The translations under genes and the position numbers were made by a program. From JAYQKL01 sp049889535 (GTDB lineage: Bacteria; Pseudomonadota; Alphaproteobacteria; RS24): a stretch of 64,000 nucleotides of DNA. How positions within the stretch are numbered: position 1 is the stretch's first letter; the number at the start of each line of letters is the position of its first letter. The stretch is taken from NCBI GenBank assembly GCA_049889535.1, contig JBMHDF010000015.1, positions 3,250-67,249 on the forward strand, in the 5' to 3' direction. Of this stretch, positions 34,288 to 44,436 are shown piece by piece. Below the pieces are notes generated by a model. It did no database searches. It was not told the origin of the DNA and saw only the letters and a list, made by a program, of their open reading frames with translations.

Positions 34288-35502
34288 ATGAGTACGCAGG
34301 ATAGAAATAAATGGCGTCCACGCACAAATATGGTTCACGAGGCTGAGCCGCGCTCGCCTTATGGTGAAACCAGTGAAGCGCTTTATTTGACCTCTGGTTA
34401 TATTTATGACTCTGCTGAACAAGCAGAAGCGCGGTTTCTTGGCGAAGATGATGGCTATCAATATACGCGCTTTGGCAATCCAACTGTGCGCAGCTTTGAA
34501 AAGCGTATATTGGCTCTTGAAACAGCGGGATATAACGGCGCGACCAATTTTGATGCCCGCGCGACAGCCACTGGCATGGCAGCCGTTACGGCAGCGCTTA
34601 TGTGTAGTCTCAAGGCAGGCGATCATGTGGTCGCGGCCAAAGCACTTTTTGGTTCATGCCGCTATGTGGTCGAAACCCTTTTGCCAAATTATGGCATTGC
34701 CAGCACTTTAGTTGATGGGTCTGACCTCGATGCGTGGGAGCAAGCCATTCAGCCCAACACAAAAATGCTGTTTCTTGAAAGCCCGACCAATCCGGTTTTA
34801 GAACTGATTAATATTCAAAAAGTGGCAGACATTGCGCATCGCCATAACGCGCTTTTATTGGTTGATAATGTGTTTGCTACGCCGGTTTTGCAAAAGCCTC
34901 TCATGCTTGGGGCTGATATTGTCATTTATTCTGCGACCAAACATATTGACGGGCAAGGGCGTTGCTTAGGCGGCGTGGTGATTGGCCCGCAAACTTGGAT
35001 TGATGAATATTTGACTAATTTTATCCGCCAGACGGGCCCATCTTTAAGCCCTTTTAATGCTTGGGTTCTTCTCAAATCTCTTGAAACACTCGCGTTACGG
35101 GTTCATGCCCATGTCGATAATGCTGAAACCCTCGCCCAAGCTTTAAAAGCGCATGGTAAAATCAAAAAAGTTATCTATCCGGGCTTGGCAGACCATCAGC
35201 ATTACGCATTAGCGCAAGCACAAATGAGTCGACCAGGTAATTTAATTGCTTTTGAGATTGAGGGCGGCAAAGCCCAGGCTTTCAAAATGATGAATGCCCT
35301 GCAGCTTGTTGGCATTTCAAATAATCTTGGTGATGCGAAAACATTAATCACACACCCGGCCACCACAACCCATCAACGCCTAAGCGATGAAGCGCGCGCA
35401 GAAGTTGGGATTTATCCTAACACAATGCGGGTTTCAGTCGGTCTGGAAGATGTGAACGATTTAATTGATGACTTTACGCAGGCACTTGGTAAATTAGATT
35501 AA
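34288..35502 (+). CDS. metZ: O-succinylhomoserine sulfhydrylase
   Basis: 404 residues of the Cys/Met metabolism PLP family. Landmarks are YTRFGNPTVRSFEKR, ARATATGMAAV, LLVDNVFATP and the PLP lysine in YSATKHIDGQGRCLGG. It makes homocysteine from O-succinylhomoserine and sulfide. AGGG lies 6 bases before the ATG. A SAM-II riboswitch and terminator sit in the leader, consistent with methionine repression. apaG and trkH follow closely. Confidence 0.93.
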   Translation: MSTQDRNKWRPRTNMVHEAEPRSPYGETSEALYLTSGYIYDSAEQAEARFLGEDDGYQYTRFGNPTVRSFEKRILALETAGYNGATNFDARATATGMAAVTAALMCSLKAGDHVVAAKALFGSCRYVVETLLPNYGIASTLVDGSDLDAWEQAIQPNTKMLFLESPTNPVLELINIQKVADIAHRHNALLLVDNVFATPVLQKPLMLGADIVIYSATKHIDGQGRCLGGVVIGPQTWIDEYLTNFIRQTGPSLSPFNAWVLLKSLETLALRVHAHVDNAETLAQALKAHGKIKKVIYPGLADHQHYALAQAQMSRPGNLIAFEIEGGKAQAFKMMNALQLVGISNNLGDAKTLITHPATTTHQRLSDEARAEVGIYPNTMRVSVGLEDVNDLIDDFTQALGKLD

Positions 35503-35521
35503 ATTGAGCGGAGACGGCGAC

Positions 35522-35914
35522 ATGTATGAAGCCATCACACGAGATATAAAAGTTTCTGTCGAAACGCGATTTATCGATGAGCAATCAGACCCAGAGGAAA
35601 ATTATTTCGTCTGGGCTTACCGCATCACGATTGAGAATCTAGGTTCAGAAACAGTGCAACTACTAACCCGACATTGGCAAATCACCGATGCGCAAGGGCG
35701 CTTGCAGGAAGTCAAAGGTGATGGTGTTGTTGGCGAACAACCAATTTTGCCGCCTGGTGGGCATTTTACCTATTCTTCTGGCACACCGCTGTCAACAGCA
35801 TCTGGTTTTATGGTGGGCACATATCAAATGCAAACCGAGCATGGCACGTCATTTGATGCGCAAGTGCCAGGTTTTTCCCTAGACAGCCCATTTGCCCAGA
35901 AAGTGATGCATTAA
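35522..35914 (+). CDS. apaG: ApaG protein
   Basis: 130 residues from ATG 35522, preceded by GGAG; a TTG at 35504 gives 6 more residues. The single fibronectin-like domain (YFVWAYRITIENLGSETVQLLTRHWQITD-type sequence, GVVGEQPILPPGG, YSSGTPL) matches ApaG. E. coli ApaG was linked to Co2+/Mg2+ resistance; the biochemical role is unclear. metZ-apaG-trkH are spaced by 19 and 1 bp, indicating an operon. Confidence 0.92.
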   Translation: MYEAITRDIKVSVETRFIDEQSDPEENYFVWAYRITIENLGSETVQLLTRHWQITDAQGRLQEVKGDGVVGEQPILPPGGHFTYSSGTPLSTASGFMVGTYQMQTEHGTSFDAQVPGFSLDSPFAQKVMH

Positions 35915-35915
35915 A

Positions 35916-37364
35916 ATGCAAGATTTTCGCCCTGTTATTTTTATCACCGGCCTGTTAATGGCCGCGCTGGCAGGGGCTATGTTGATACCTGCCTTATTAG
36001 ATTTTCTGATGGGGCATCCAAATTGGAAAAGCTTTGCCGCCGCCGCTGCTTTGACTTGGGTAATCGCTGGCATGATGATTTTAACCTGTCGCGGCGATAT
36101 AAACCGCCTCAATGTGCCACAAGCTTTTGCGCTCACCAGCTGGTCATGGATAGCCATGACTGCCTTCGCAGCGCTGCCTTTTACCTTAGGCGAATTGCGG
36201 CTGTCTTATACTGATGGTTTTTTTGAAGCCATGTCCGGACTCTCCACCACAGGCGCCACCATTATTTCTGGGCTTGATGATTTATCAAAAGGGCTGCTGC
36301 TGTGGCGCTCTATGCTGCAATGGTTTGGTGGTATTGGTATTATCGTGATGGCGATTGCGGTATTACCGCTTCTAAATGTCGGGGGTATGCAATTGTTTAG
36401 AATTGAGTCCTCAGATAACTCAGAAAAAATCATGCCGCGCGCCACTGAAATTGCTGGCTCAATCGCGCGTATTTATTTTGGGATTACCATGGCTTGTGCG
36501 CTGGCTTACTTGCTCGCTGGCATGAGCGCCTTTGATGCCATCGCGCATTCCATGACCACCATTGCAACAGGCGGGTTTTCTACCTTAGATGCTTCTTTTG
36601 CGGGTTTTAATTCAGCCAAAATAGACACTGTCGCTATTATTTTCATGATTTTATCAAGCCTGCCTTTCGCTGCTTATTTGCAGGCTGTTCATGGCAATCG
36701 CGAGCCGCTCTTTCAAGATGCACAAATCCGCACTTTTTTAATTTTACTGTTTAGCCTTATCAGCATTTTGTGGGTTTATCGTTTGGTCACTAGCGATACC
36801 ACTGCTTTGTTGGCTTTGCGCCAAGTTTTTTTCAATGTCACATCTGTTTTAACCGGCACAGGTTATGTCACCACTGATTTTGATAAATGGGGAGCGCTAC
36901 CATTAAGCTTGTTTTTTCTGATGGCATTCATTGGAGGCTGTGCGGGATCCACTGCCTGCGGCATTAAGATTTTCCGTTTTCAGCTAATTTTGAAAGCGGG
37001 CTTACGCTCGATAAAGCAATTGGTTCACCCAAATGGTATTTTCACTTTGCGTTATAATAACCGCCCCGTCAAAGATGATGTCGCGGAGTCCGTTCTGTCC
37101 TTTGCAATAACCTATTTCTTATTATTCATCTTAATTGCCTGTGCGCTTGGATTCTTTAACATTGATACAATGACAGCTTTATCCGCCAGCGCCTCAACCA
37201 TATCCAATCTTGGGCCCGGGCTTGGCGATATTATTGGCCCGTCAGGTAATTATGCCAGCCTGGCTGATGGAGCCAAATGGATATTATCCTTATCAATGCT
37301 TTTGGGACGACTAGAAATTTTCACACTTCTAGTAATGCTCACACCGGCTTTTTGGCGGCGTTAA
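35916..37364 (+). CDS. trkH: TrkH-family potassium uptake protein
   Basis: 482 residues with about ten hydrophobic segments. Selectivity-filter-like loops are visible as SGLSTTGATI, TTIATGGFST, TSVLTGTGYVTTD and STISNLGPGLG. TrkH forms the K+ pore with cytoplasmic TrkA, which is not encoded nearby. Starts 1 bp after apaG. Convergent with the RND pump gene. Confidence 0.93.
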   Translation: MQDFRPVIFITGLLMAALAGAMLIPALLDFLMGHPNWKSFAAAAALTWVIAGMMILTCRGDINRLNVPQAFALTSWSWIAMTAFAALPFTLGELRLSYTDGFFEAMSGLSTTGATIISGLDDLSKGLLLWRSMLQWFGGIGIIVMAIAVLPLLNVGGMQLFRIESSDNSEKIMPRATEIAGSIARIYFGITMACALAYLLAGMSAFDAIAHSMTTIATGGFSTLDASFAGFNSAKIDTVAIIFMILSSLPFAAYLQAVHGNREPLFQDAQIRTFLILLFSLISILWVYRLVTSDTTALLALRQVFFNVTSVLTGTGYVTTDFDKWGALPLSLFFLMAFIGGCAGSTACGIKIFRFQLILKAGLRSIKQLVHPNGIFTLRYNNRPVKDDVAESVLSFAITYFLLFILIACALGFFNIDTMTALSASASTISNLGPGLGDIIGPSGNYASLADGAKWILSLSMLLGRLEIFTLLVMLTPAFWRR

Positions 37365-37394
37365 ATTTTTAACTCTTTATGCTGAATAACTAAC

Positions 37395-40300
37395 TTATTC
37401 GCCAGCCAAAGCTTGGGCTTCGCGGGCTTGTCTTTTGCGTTGACGACGCAGGCGACCATCTTCCTGCACACCCAAAATCGCAGGTAATACCAACAAAACA
37501 AGAAAAGAAGCAGTGGCCAATCCCCATGCCATAGTAATCGCAATCGGGATGACATATTGCGCCTGCACGCTGGTTTCAAAAAGCATCGGCACCAAGCCAA
37601 ATACTGTGGTGGCAGAGGTCAACACAACAGGGCGCAACCGGTCTTTGGTACCGTTAATCACCGCCGTGCGCAAATCTAGGCCTTCAGCTTGCAACTCTTC
37701 AATACGGGTCAGCAAAATAATCGAATTATTCACCAAAATTCCGGACAGTCCCAAAAGCGCAATCAGGCTCAAAAAGCTAATGTTGAAACCCTGAACAAAA
37801 TGGCCAAACACCGCACCAATAAGCCCAAATGGAATAATCGACATAATCACCAATGGGCGGCTGTAGCTTGAAAACACAATCGCCAAAATGACATAAATCA
37901 ACCCCAGCGCCATTAATGTGCCAACGACAAAACCGATAAAGAAATCTTGCAATTCCTCGGCCCGGCGTGAAACACGTTCTTTCACACCATGCTCTTTAAA
38001 AATATCGGCAAAATAAGTCTCGCGTATATCATTCATCACCACTTCAGGGCTGGTTGCGTTATTATGAAAATTCGCGGTAACCCGCACTTCACGCCCACCT
38101 TTGCCGCGCCGAATAGAGGCAAAGCCAGGCTGCTCTTCAATGGAGACAACCTCTGGCAAAGCAATATAACGCGGTGGCTGGCTGCCCGGCACCACCAAAT
38201 AGAATCCATCCAAACTTTGCGCCGTCAGGTCGCGCGGATATAAAACCCGAATGGTTACTTCGCTATTATCGCGGGTGAAACGACGGGCAATCACGCCTTC
38301 ATAGGCATTACGCAATTGCATGCCAACATTTTGATTATTAAACCCTAGCGCCGCGCCGCGCTCATTGACTTCTATCAGCAATTCTTGGCGGCCAAATTTT
38401 AGCGTATCGGTAACCATTTGAACGCCGGGATAAAGCTTTAAGCGCTCTTTAATATCTTCTGCCGCTCGTTTCATTGCAAGCGAGTCTTCACCAACAATTG
38501 TGAAATCAATCGGCGCGCCCCCTGGTGGCTCTCCTGCCTCACCCACATAAACCGTGCGTACCCCTGCCAGCACCGGAATATTTTTTTCCCACTGTTTAAC
38601 AAATTGTGCCGTGCGCACATCACGGTCCTCACTCGGCGTTAATTCAACTTGCACACTGGCCAGATTATTCCCGTGTGATTTACCAGCCTTGCCTAAAAGG
38701 GTAAAGCTTGCCTGAATAAGCGACGGGCCGTCACCGCGCAATTCTTCATCCGTGCGATGCAGCGCTTCCTCTACCATTAACATGCCCATACGGGATTGGG
38801 ATTGCGGAATACCTGGTTGATAGCGAATAGCAGCCTCAAGCCGTTCTTCTTCAGGAGCTGGGAAAAAACTAAACTGAACCCAGCCACTCGCAATCAAGCC
38901 AAATATGACAATCAGAATCCCCAAAGCGGCACTCACTGTGGTGTAGCGATTATCAAATGATTTGGCGGCTATGAGCGGGAATTTTTCATTTTTGAAACTT
39001 TCAAATCGGTCACGGAATTTTTTACGAAACCCTTTGGCCTGCCCTTGCGGGTAAGACAGCGCATGCGACATATGAGCGGGCAAGATAAAATAACACTCCA
39101 ACAGGCTAGCAATTAAAACGCATGTCACCACGATTGGTAGAGGATATGACATTTGTCCAAATGAGCCCCCAATTAACATAATCGGTAAAAATGCCGCCAA
39201 TGTTGTAAGTCCCGCTGCAAAAATAGGTTTGGCCATGCGTATGGCACCCTGTTCAGCTGCTTGTTGCGGGGTAAGCCCCCCTTTGGCATAAATCGCGCTC
39301 GAATATTCCCCCACCACAATCGCGTCATCAACTATCACACCAAGCATCATGATAAAGGCAAACATGGACAACATATTGATGGTTTGGTCCAACACATCAA
39401 ACAGACCCAGCGCCAGCATAATCGCAATGGGTATGCCCGTCGCCACCCAAATCGCCACGCGCAAATTCAGGAATAAAAACAAAATGCACATGACCAAAAC
39501 AAAGCCACCCGCCCCATTTTTAACAATCACACCAATGCGCTGGTTAATTTTATCCGCAATCACTGCATAGACATCAAGCTCAAGGCCTTTAGGCAAATTA
39601 GCTTCAACCTCTTTGACATATTCATTCATGCGATTTAGGGAATCAATGGCATCGGTTGACCCAGCGCGTTGCACAAATATTTGGATGGCAGGTTGGCCGC
39701 GCACATAGGCAGAGGGCTGGTCAACATCAAATGTGTCATAAACATCAGCCACATCAGAAACCAAGACACGGTCCCCTGAAGCCGCCGCCACCACTTCAAT
39801 CGAAGCTATTTCTTCTGGCGTTTTCACCAAACCTTTAGAGCGCACCTGCCGCTCGCGGTCGCCGCGCAATAAACCTCCTGGCATATCCTGCGCAGACTGG
39901 CGAATAGCAAGAGATATTTGTTCTGGTGTGAGATTATAGCGCCGCGTTTGCTCAGCCTTTGTTTCCACCCATATTTCCTGATCACGCGCACCAATCAAGG
40001 AGACTTTATCAATGCCACGATCCAGCAATCCATCGCGTATTTTTTTGGCCTGCTCTAAAATCGTGCGCTCTTCATATGGGCCAGAAATCAGGATAGATGC
40101 GACAGGTTCAAAATTGACATATTGGCGAATTATGGGGCGCTCAATATCTTTCGGTAAGGTCGTGATTTGGTCAACTGCCGATTCCACATCAGCCGTTGCT
40201 TTGGTCATATCCCAACCTGTGTAAAATTCGAGATTAAATTGCGCCACCCCATCTGTTGAAGTGGCCGAGAAATCCTTCACCCCGTCAACCAATCGCACAA

Positions 40301-40577
40301 CAGCTTGCACGGGGTCGACAATATTTATATCCACATCTTCCGCACTGGCGCCTGGCCATACAATCGTGACGGAAACTACCTCAATCTCAAAATCAGGGAA
40401 AAACTGGCGATTAATAATGCTCAACCCATAAAGCCCAAGGGCGACAGCAATCACCATGCATAAATTCGCGGCATTGCGATGACGCACCATTGTGCGCACT
40501 AAGGCCCCAAAAAAGCCGTAAGCCGGCGGTTTTTCGTCGGTTTGGTTTTTGTCTGATGTTTCGGGTGTGTCGGTCAT
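37395..40577 (-). CDS. RND efflux transporter, permease subunit
   Basis: 1060 residues with twelve transmembrane helices and two large periplasmic loops. The TM4 proton-relay motif MMLGVIVDDAIVVGEYS and the conserved NFEPVASILISG and PGAS/EDVDINIV segments mark the HAE/AcrB-like family. It exports substrates such as drugs or solvents using the proton gradient with the adaptor encoded next door; no TolC-like outer-membrane gene is nearby. The stop lies 30 bp from trkH on the other strand, and the start follows the adaptor by 0 bp. Confidence 0.93.
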   Translation of the reverse strand: MTDTPETSDKNQTDEKPPAYGFFGALVRTMVRHRNAANLCMVIAVALGLYGLSIINRQFFPDFEIEVVSVTIVWPGASAEDVDINIVDPVQAVVRLVDGVKDFSATSTDGVAQFNLEFYTGWDMTKATADVESAVDQITTLPKDIERPIIRQYVNFEPVASILISGPYEERTILEQAKKIRDGLLDRGIDKVSLIGARDQEIWVETKAEQTRRYNLTPEQISLAIRQSAQDMPGGLLRGDRERQVRSKGLVKTPEEIASIEVVAAASGDRVLVSDVADVYDTFDVDQPSAYVRGQPAIQIFVQRAGSTDAIDSLNRMNEYVKEVEANLPKGLELDVYAVIADKINQRIGVIVKNGAGGFVLVMCILFLFLNLRVAIWVATGIPIAIMLALGLFDVLDQTINMLSMFAFIMMLGVIVDDAIVVGEYSSAIYAKGGLTPQQAAEQGAIRMAKPIFAAGLTTLAAFLPIMLIGGSFGQMSYPLPIVVTCVLIASLLECYFILPAHMSHALSYPQGQAKGFRKKFRDRFESFKNEKFPLIAAKSFDNRYTTVSAALGILIVIFGLIASGWVQFSFFPAPEEERLEAAIRYQPGIPQSQSRMGMLMVEEALHRTDEELRGDGPSLIQASFTLLGKAGKSHGNNLASVQVELTPSEDRDVRTAQFVKQWEKNIPVLAGVRTVYVGEAGEPPGGAPIDFTIVGEDSLAMKRAAEDIKERLKLYPGVQMVTDTLKFGRQELLIEVNERGAALGFNNQNVGMQLRNAYEGVIARRFTRDNSEVTIRVLYPRDLTAQSLDGFYLVVPGSQPPRYIALPEVVSIEEQPGFASIRRGKGGREVRVTANFHNNATSPEVVMNDIRETYFADIFKEHGVKERVSRRAEELQDFFIGFVVGTLMALGLIYVILAIVFSSYSRPLVIMSIIPFGLIGAVFGHFVQGFNISFLSLIALLGLSGILVNNSIILLTRIEELQAEGLDLRTAVINGTKDRLRPVVLTSATTVFGLVPMLFETSVQAQYVIPIAITMAWGLATASFLVLLVLPAILGVQEDGRLRRQRKRQAREAQALAGE

Positions 40578-41771
40578 TTATTTGACCTCAACAAGCAATC
40601 CGGTAGAGACCTCGTTAAAGCGCGTGAGCAAAACCAAATCGCCTTCTTCAATGCCGCCTGTCACATAAGCTTTATTGCCGGAACGCAAAAACACCTCGGC
40701 TTGTCGCATTTGCAAGCGGCTATCTTTAATCACAAATAATTCATCTTGAGAGTTCAACGCATCAAGCGGCAACACCACGACGCGTTCTAAAGGCTGTACA
40801 TCCAGACGCACTTTCACAAATGCACCTCCACGCAAGACCGTGTCTTCCCCCGTTTGAATATCTGCGTAAATATCAACACCGCGCGTTTTTTGATCAATCA
40901 AAGCACCAACACGCCGAACCTTACCCTCAAAACTAAATTCCTTATTACCTATCGACCAAATTGCCGTCACCTGCTGGCCAACAATCGGGCTACCTGCACT
41001 CAATAAAGCGCCATATTCAGCATCTGATAAATTGAATCGTAACTCATAATTACTGGCATCACTTAACCGTGCGATAAAATCATTTGGACTCACATAACGC
41101 CCCTCGCGGGCATTAACACGGCTGACATAAGCATCATAAGGGGCCACAACGCGCGTGTTCTCTAAATCACGCTTGGCGCGACGCACCATAATTTTAAGCC
41201 GGTCATAAGAGCCTTTTTTCATAAGAAAATCAGCCCGTCTGTCGTCTAGATATTTTTTCGCGACGGTTCCTTTTTCATATAATTTTTGCGCCCGCTCATA
41301 ATCGGTTTTGCTGGTGGCAAATGCCCCCTCCGCTCCAAGCAATTGCGCCTCAGCTTCAGCCAATGCATTTTCATAATTAAACGGGTCAATAGTCAGCAGC
41401 GTTTCGCCTTTTTTAACAAAGGCACCCTCCTCAAGAGCAGGCGCCACCGAAATCACCTCACCAGACACCAATGTGCGCAAGTCAATCTCGCGCGCCGCGA
41501 CAATCTCGCCAAATGTACTGAGTTCTGGCCCAAGCTTTTCATATTGCGCCTTATGCGCACTCACAGGCCAAGCTTTTTCTTTCAGCTCATATGGTTTGGT
41601 TTCAGGCTTTGTCACAATCAATAAAAAGAAAGCCGCAAACGCCACCATCAAAATTTTTGCAGGCAAGCGTGCTGTCTCTGGCAAAAATCCGGTTGCCAAA
41701 GACAATATTTTCTCAATAACAAGCTTAATTGCCTGAAAAATATAGTTGAGTGCTTTCATCACGTTTTTCAT
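40578..41771 (-). CDS. RND efflux periplasmic adaptor (HlyD/MFP family)
   Basis: 397 residues from ATG 41771. One transmembrane helix near the N-terminus (KILMVAFAAFFLLIVT) anchors it. The lipoyl-like domain (LVSGEVISVAPALEEGAFVKKGETLLTIDP) is followed by a coiled-coil hairpin (ALAEAEAQLLGAEGAFATSK) and a beta-barrel (VRLDVQPLERVVVLPLDAL). It bridges the permease and an outer-membrane channel. The open frame extends to 41930 but would overlap the lipoprotein gene. Ribosome-binding sites for ATGs 41771 and 41759 are weak, so the start is uncertain. Confidence 0.88.
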   Translation of the reverse strand: MKNVMKALNYIFQAIKLVIEKILSLATGFLPETARLPAKILMVAFAAFFLLIVTKPETKPYELKEKAWPVSAHKAQYEKLGPELSTFGEIVAAREIDLRTLVSGEVISVAPALEEGAFVKKGETLLTIDPFNYENALAEAEAQLLGAEGAFATSKTDYERAQKLYEKGTVAKKYLDDRRADFLMKKGSYDRLKIMVRRAKRDLENTRVVAPYDAYVSRVNAREGRYVSPNDFIARLSDASNYELRFNLSDAEYGALLSAGSPIVGQQVTAIWSIGNKEFSFEGKVRRVGALIDQKTRGVDIYADIQTGEDTVLRGGAFVKVRLDVQPLERVVVLPLDALNSQDELFVIKDSRLQMRQAEVFLRSGNKAYVTGGIEEGDLVLLTRFNEVSTGLLVEVK

Positions 41772-41820
41772 TCCATTACTTGTTTTGATATATAACGTTT
41801 GCGTGGCCAAATCCCAGTCA

Positions 41821-42441
41821 TTAAATTGTCGCATTGATGATTTTTTTTCGCGTGAGATAGCTTTCTGTTTGCTCGTTAAACCCATCGCTAAGCTTCTGAA
41901 AAACCTTAAAATAACCAGTATCCAGCTCATTCAAGCTGATTGTACCATCATGGGTGAAGACAGATTTTACCTCAATGACATTCTGGTCAATTTGGCCAGA
42001 AGCATGTTTGATTACAATTTTGACCTGCAAAACGCCACCCAATTGTATCAAATCGCGGTCCAAAAGGCTGGAAAATGATGATTTCTGCACAGACCGCTTT
42101 TCAATGATTTCAGCGCGCTGGACAATAAATTGTACCTGCATATTCGTTTTTTGAGACGCGGGCGTGGTGGTGGTTTGCACGCGGTCACGCAACCAAAAAC
42201 GCAAAATATTCACAGGGTCATAGCCTTTGCCTTTAATATTCTCGCGCAAATCTGTTTCCAAAGACGGCGCGTAAAGCAATTGCGGTGGCGCCGCCAGCCA
42301 TGTAATAGCTGGTAAATGCTCAAAAGATTGTTGCAATCGCGGCGGCGGGGTAGACGCAATGGTGCAAGCACTCAGCATCATTACCATCACCCATTGCAAG
42401 CTTATGAGGTTGAAATATCGTATGATTTCACGGGGCGTCAT
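41821..42441 (-). CDS. Predicted lipoprotein of unknown function
   Basis: 206 residues from ATG 42441, chosen because AGAGG lies 8 bases upstream and because this puts the lipobox (MMLSAC) at Cys26. A longer frame starts at 42507, overlapping the hslO stop. The mature part contains a proline-rich stretch, then a mixed alpha/beta domain with an internal QRAEIIEKRSVQKSSFSS stretch. The pattern resembles ABC-transport auxiliary lipoproteins but no family was certain. It lies between hslO and the RND adaptor. Confidence 0.75.
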   Translation of the reverse strand: MTPREIIRYFNLISLQWVMVMMLSACTIASTPPPRLQQSFEHLPAITWLAAPPQLLYAPSLETDLRENIKGKGYDPVNILRFWLRDRVQTTTTPASQKTNMQVQFIVQRAEIIEKRSVQKSSFSSLLDRDLIQLGGVLQVKIVIKHASGQIDQNVIEVKSVFTHDGTISLNELDTGYFKVFQKLSDGFNEQTESYLTRKKIINATI

Positions 42442-42506
42442 TGACATAACCTCTTTGATAAAGTTTCTCTGAGACATAACTCTATACGCCAATTTTATGA
42501 TTTTCA

Positions 42507-43448
42507 TTAACTCAGCGTCGCAAAATCCGATGGGTCAAACGCAAATTTCTCATTACAAAACTCGCACACAACTTTTATCATGCCATCTTCCAACATATCA
42601 TGCAGTTCTTCATCAGAAAAAGTGGTGATGATATTTTCAATCCGCGCCCGCGAGCACCGACAAGAAAACCGCAAAGGCGCGGTCTCAAAAACACGCACCC
42701 CATCTTCATTGAACAAGCGATAAGCCAAAATTTCACCAGCCAGGTCAGGGTCCAATAACTCGGACTCTTCTGTGGTTTCAAGCAGGCTGGTTAAACGCAA
42801 CCAGTCATCGGAGGAACATGAATTTTGGAACGCATTTTCAGCCGCGTCAATATTGTCATCAAAACGTTGGCCACCTTCGCGCGCTGTTTTTTGCAATAAA
42901 ATGCCCCCGCCGCGCCAGACTTTATGACCATCAGATAAGTCCACCAAATCAGCCGCAAGTCGCAAGCGCGTTTCAATTTGCTCAGATTGTTCAAAATAAT
43001 AATGCGCTGCTTGGGTTAAATCACCATCCAATGGCACCACGCCCTGATAATTTTCCATATCCGCACCCTGATCCACAGTGAAAGCTATATGCCCTTTTCC
43101 CAAAAGCACAGATTGGCTAGGGTTTTTGCCGTAAAGTGACAGTTTTTCATAGTCAATTTTGGCATAAGCGCGCATATCGCCGCTGGTTTGAACATCGCAA
43201 ATCAACATCGGCACAGGGCCATCACTTTGGGTTTGCAGGACAAAACGCCCATCAAATTTTAGCGCCGAGCCGAGCATTGTCGTCAGCACCAAAGCCTCGC
43301 CAAGCAGTTTTGCTACAGGTTCAGGATAATCATGACGCGTTAAAATCGTATCAAGCTCGTGGCCAAGCCGCACAACACGACCCTGCGCATCCAGCCCTTC
43401 AATGCGATAAGGCATAGCAATATTGTCTTGCGGTGGGTAATCTTCCAT
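42507..43448 (-). CDS. hslO: Hsp33 redox-regulated chaperone
   Basis: 313 residues. The C-terminal zinc-binding cysteines are C263-x-C265 (CRCSR) and C295-x2-C298 (CEFC), the redox switch of Hsp33. The N-terminal substrate-binding domain shows AMPYRIEGLDAQGRVVRLG and MLGSALKFDGRFVLQTQSDG. On oxidation the zinc is released and the protein becomes an active holdase. It is transcribed with argF-argD on the same strand. Confidence 0.94.
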   Translation of the reverse strand: MEDYPPQDNIAMPYRIEGLDAQGRVVRLGHELDTILTRHDYPEPVAKLLGEALVLTTMLGSALKFDGRFVLQTQSDGPVPMLICDVQTSGDMRAYAKIDYEKLSLYGKNPSQSVLLGKGHIAFTVDQGADMENYQGVVPLDGDLTQAAHYYFEQSEQIETRLRLAADLVDLSDGHKVWRGGGILLQKTAREGGQRFDDNIDAAENAFQNSCSSDDWLRLTSLLETTEESELLDPDLAGEILAYRLFNEDGVRVFETAPLRFSCRCSRARIENIITTFSDEELHDMLEDGMIKVVCEFCNEKFAFDPSDFATLS

Positions 43449-43497
43449 CTTATTTCCGTTTTACGCAAAGTTTTAAGGCAAGCATCAAAGACTTAAC

Positions 43498-44436
43498 TTA
43501 CTCGCGCCCTAAACACCAGTTCAGAATTGCTTTTTGGGCATGGTTACGGTTTTCAGCCTCATCAAAAACCACTGAGGCAGGACCGTCAATCACCTCTGCA
43601 GTCACCTCATTACCCCGATAAGCAGGCAGGCAATGCATAAACAAAGCCGCATCTGATAATGCCATCACCTCTTGCGTGACCCGAAATGGCGCGAAAGCTT
43701 CTGCGCGTTTTGCGGCGGTTTCAGGGTCATCGGACATTGAAACCCAACAATCCGTATTGATAGCCGCGGCGCCTTTGACCGCTGCTGTTACATCATCACT
43801 GACTTGAATATTGGCACCTTTTTGGCGCGCCCAATCCACGACTTCTGCGGGCGGGTGAAACCCGTCAGCCACCGCAAGATGCAAATCAAAACCCAATAAA
43901 GCCGCTGCCTGTATCCATGAAACGGCAACATTATTACCATCGCCAAGCCAGGCAATTTTATGCCCGTTTATAGGGCCTTTATGTTCCTCAAAAGTCATAA
44001 TATCAGCAATAATTTGGCACGGATGGCTAAACGCCGTTAGCCCGTTAATCACTGGCACAGTTGCATGTTCAGCCAATTGCAAAATATTGTCATGCGGGCC
44101 TGTGCGCACCATAATGGCGTCGACATAGCCCGATAAAACTTTGGCTGTATCCGACAATGGTTCGCCGCGCCCGAGCTGGGTATCGCCTTGATTCAAAATC
44201 AGGCTTTGCCCGCCAAGCTGGCGCATGGCGAGGTCAAATGAAACCCGTGTGCGCGTAGAGGGCTTGTCAAAAACCATCGCCAAAATATACCCCTTTAACG
44301 GTGCATCTGCATCGGGCGTACCTTTTGGCAATCCTGCACGCGCTTGTTTACGCCGATGCGCAGCATCTAAAATTGCCCGCACCGCATCGCCGCTTAAATC
44401 CGCTAAGTCTAGAAAATGTTTCGGGTGATCAGTCAT
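43498..44436 (-). CDS. argF: Ornithine carbamoyltransferase
   Basis: 312 residues. The carbamoyl-phosphate site STRTRVSF, the ornithine loop (SMSDD) and the catalytic HCLPAYRG motif are present. It makes citrulline from ornithine and carbamoyl phosphate in arginine synthesis. The ATG at 44436 has GAGG 6 bases upstream and overlaps the argD end by 8 bp; the ATG at 44448 is less well placed. argD-argF-hslO form one transcript. Confidence 0.95.
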   Translation of the reverse strand: MTDHPKHFLDLADLSGDAVRAILDAAHRRKQARAGLPKGTPDADAPLKGYILAMVFDKPSTRTRVSFDLAMRQLGGQSLILNQGDTQLGRGEPLSDTAKVLSGYVDAIMVRTGPHDNILQLAEHATVPVINGLTAFSHPCQIIADIMTFEEHKGPINGHKIAWLGDGNNVAVSWIQAAALLGFDLHLAVADGFHPPAEVVDWARQKGANIQVSDDVTAAVKGAAAINTDCWVSMSDDPETAAKRAEAFAPFRVTQEVMALSDAALFMHCLPAYRGNEVTAEVIDGPASVVFDEAENRNHAQKAILNWCLGRE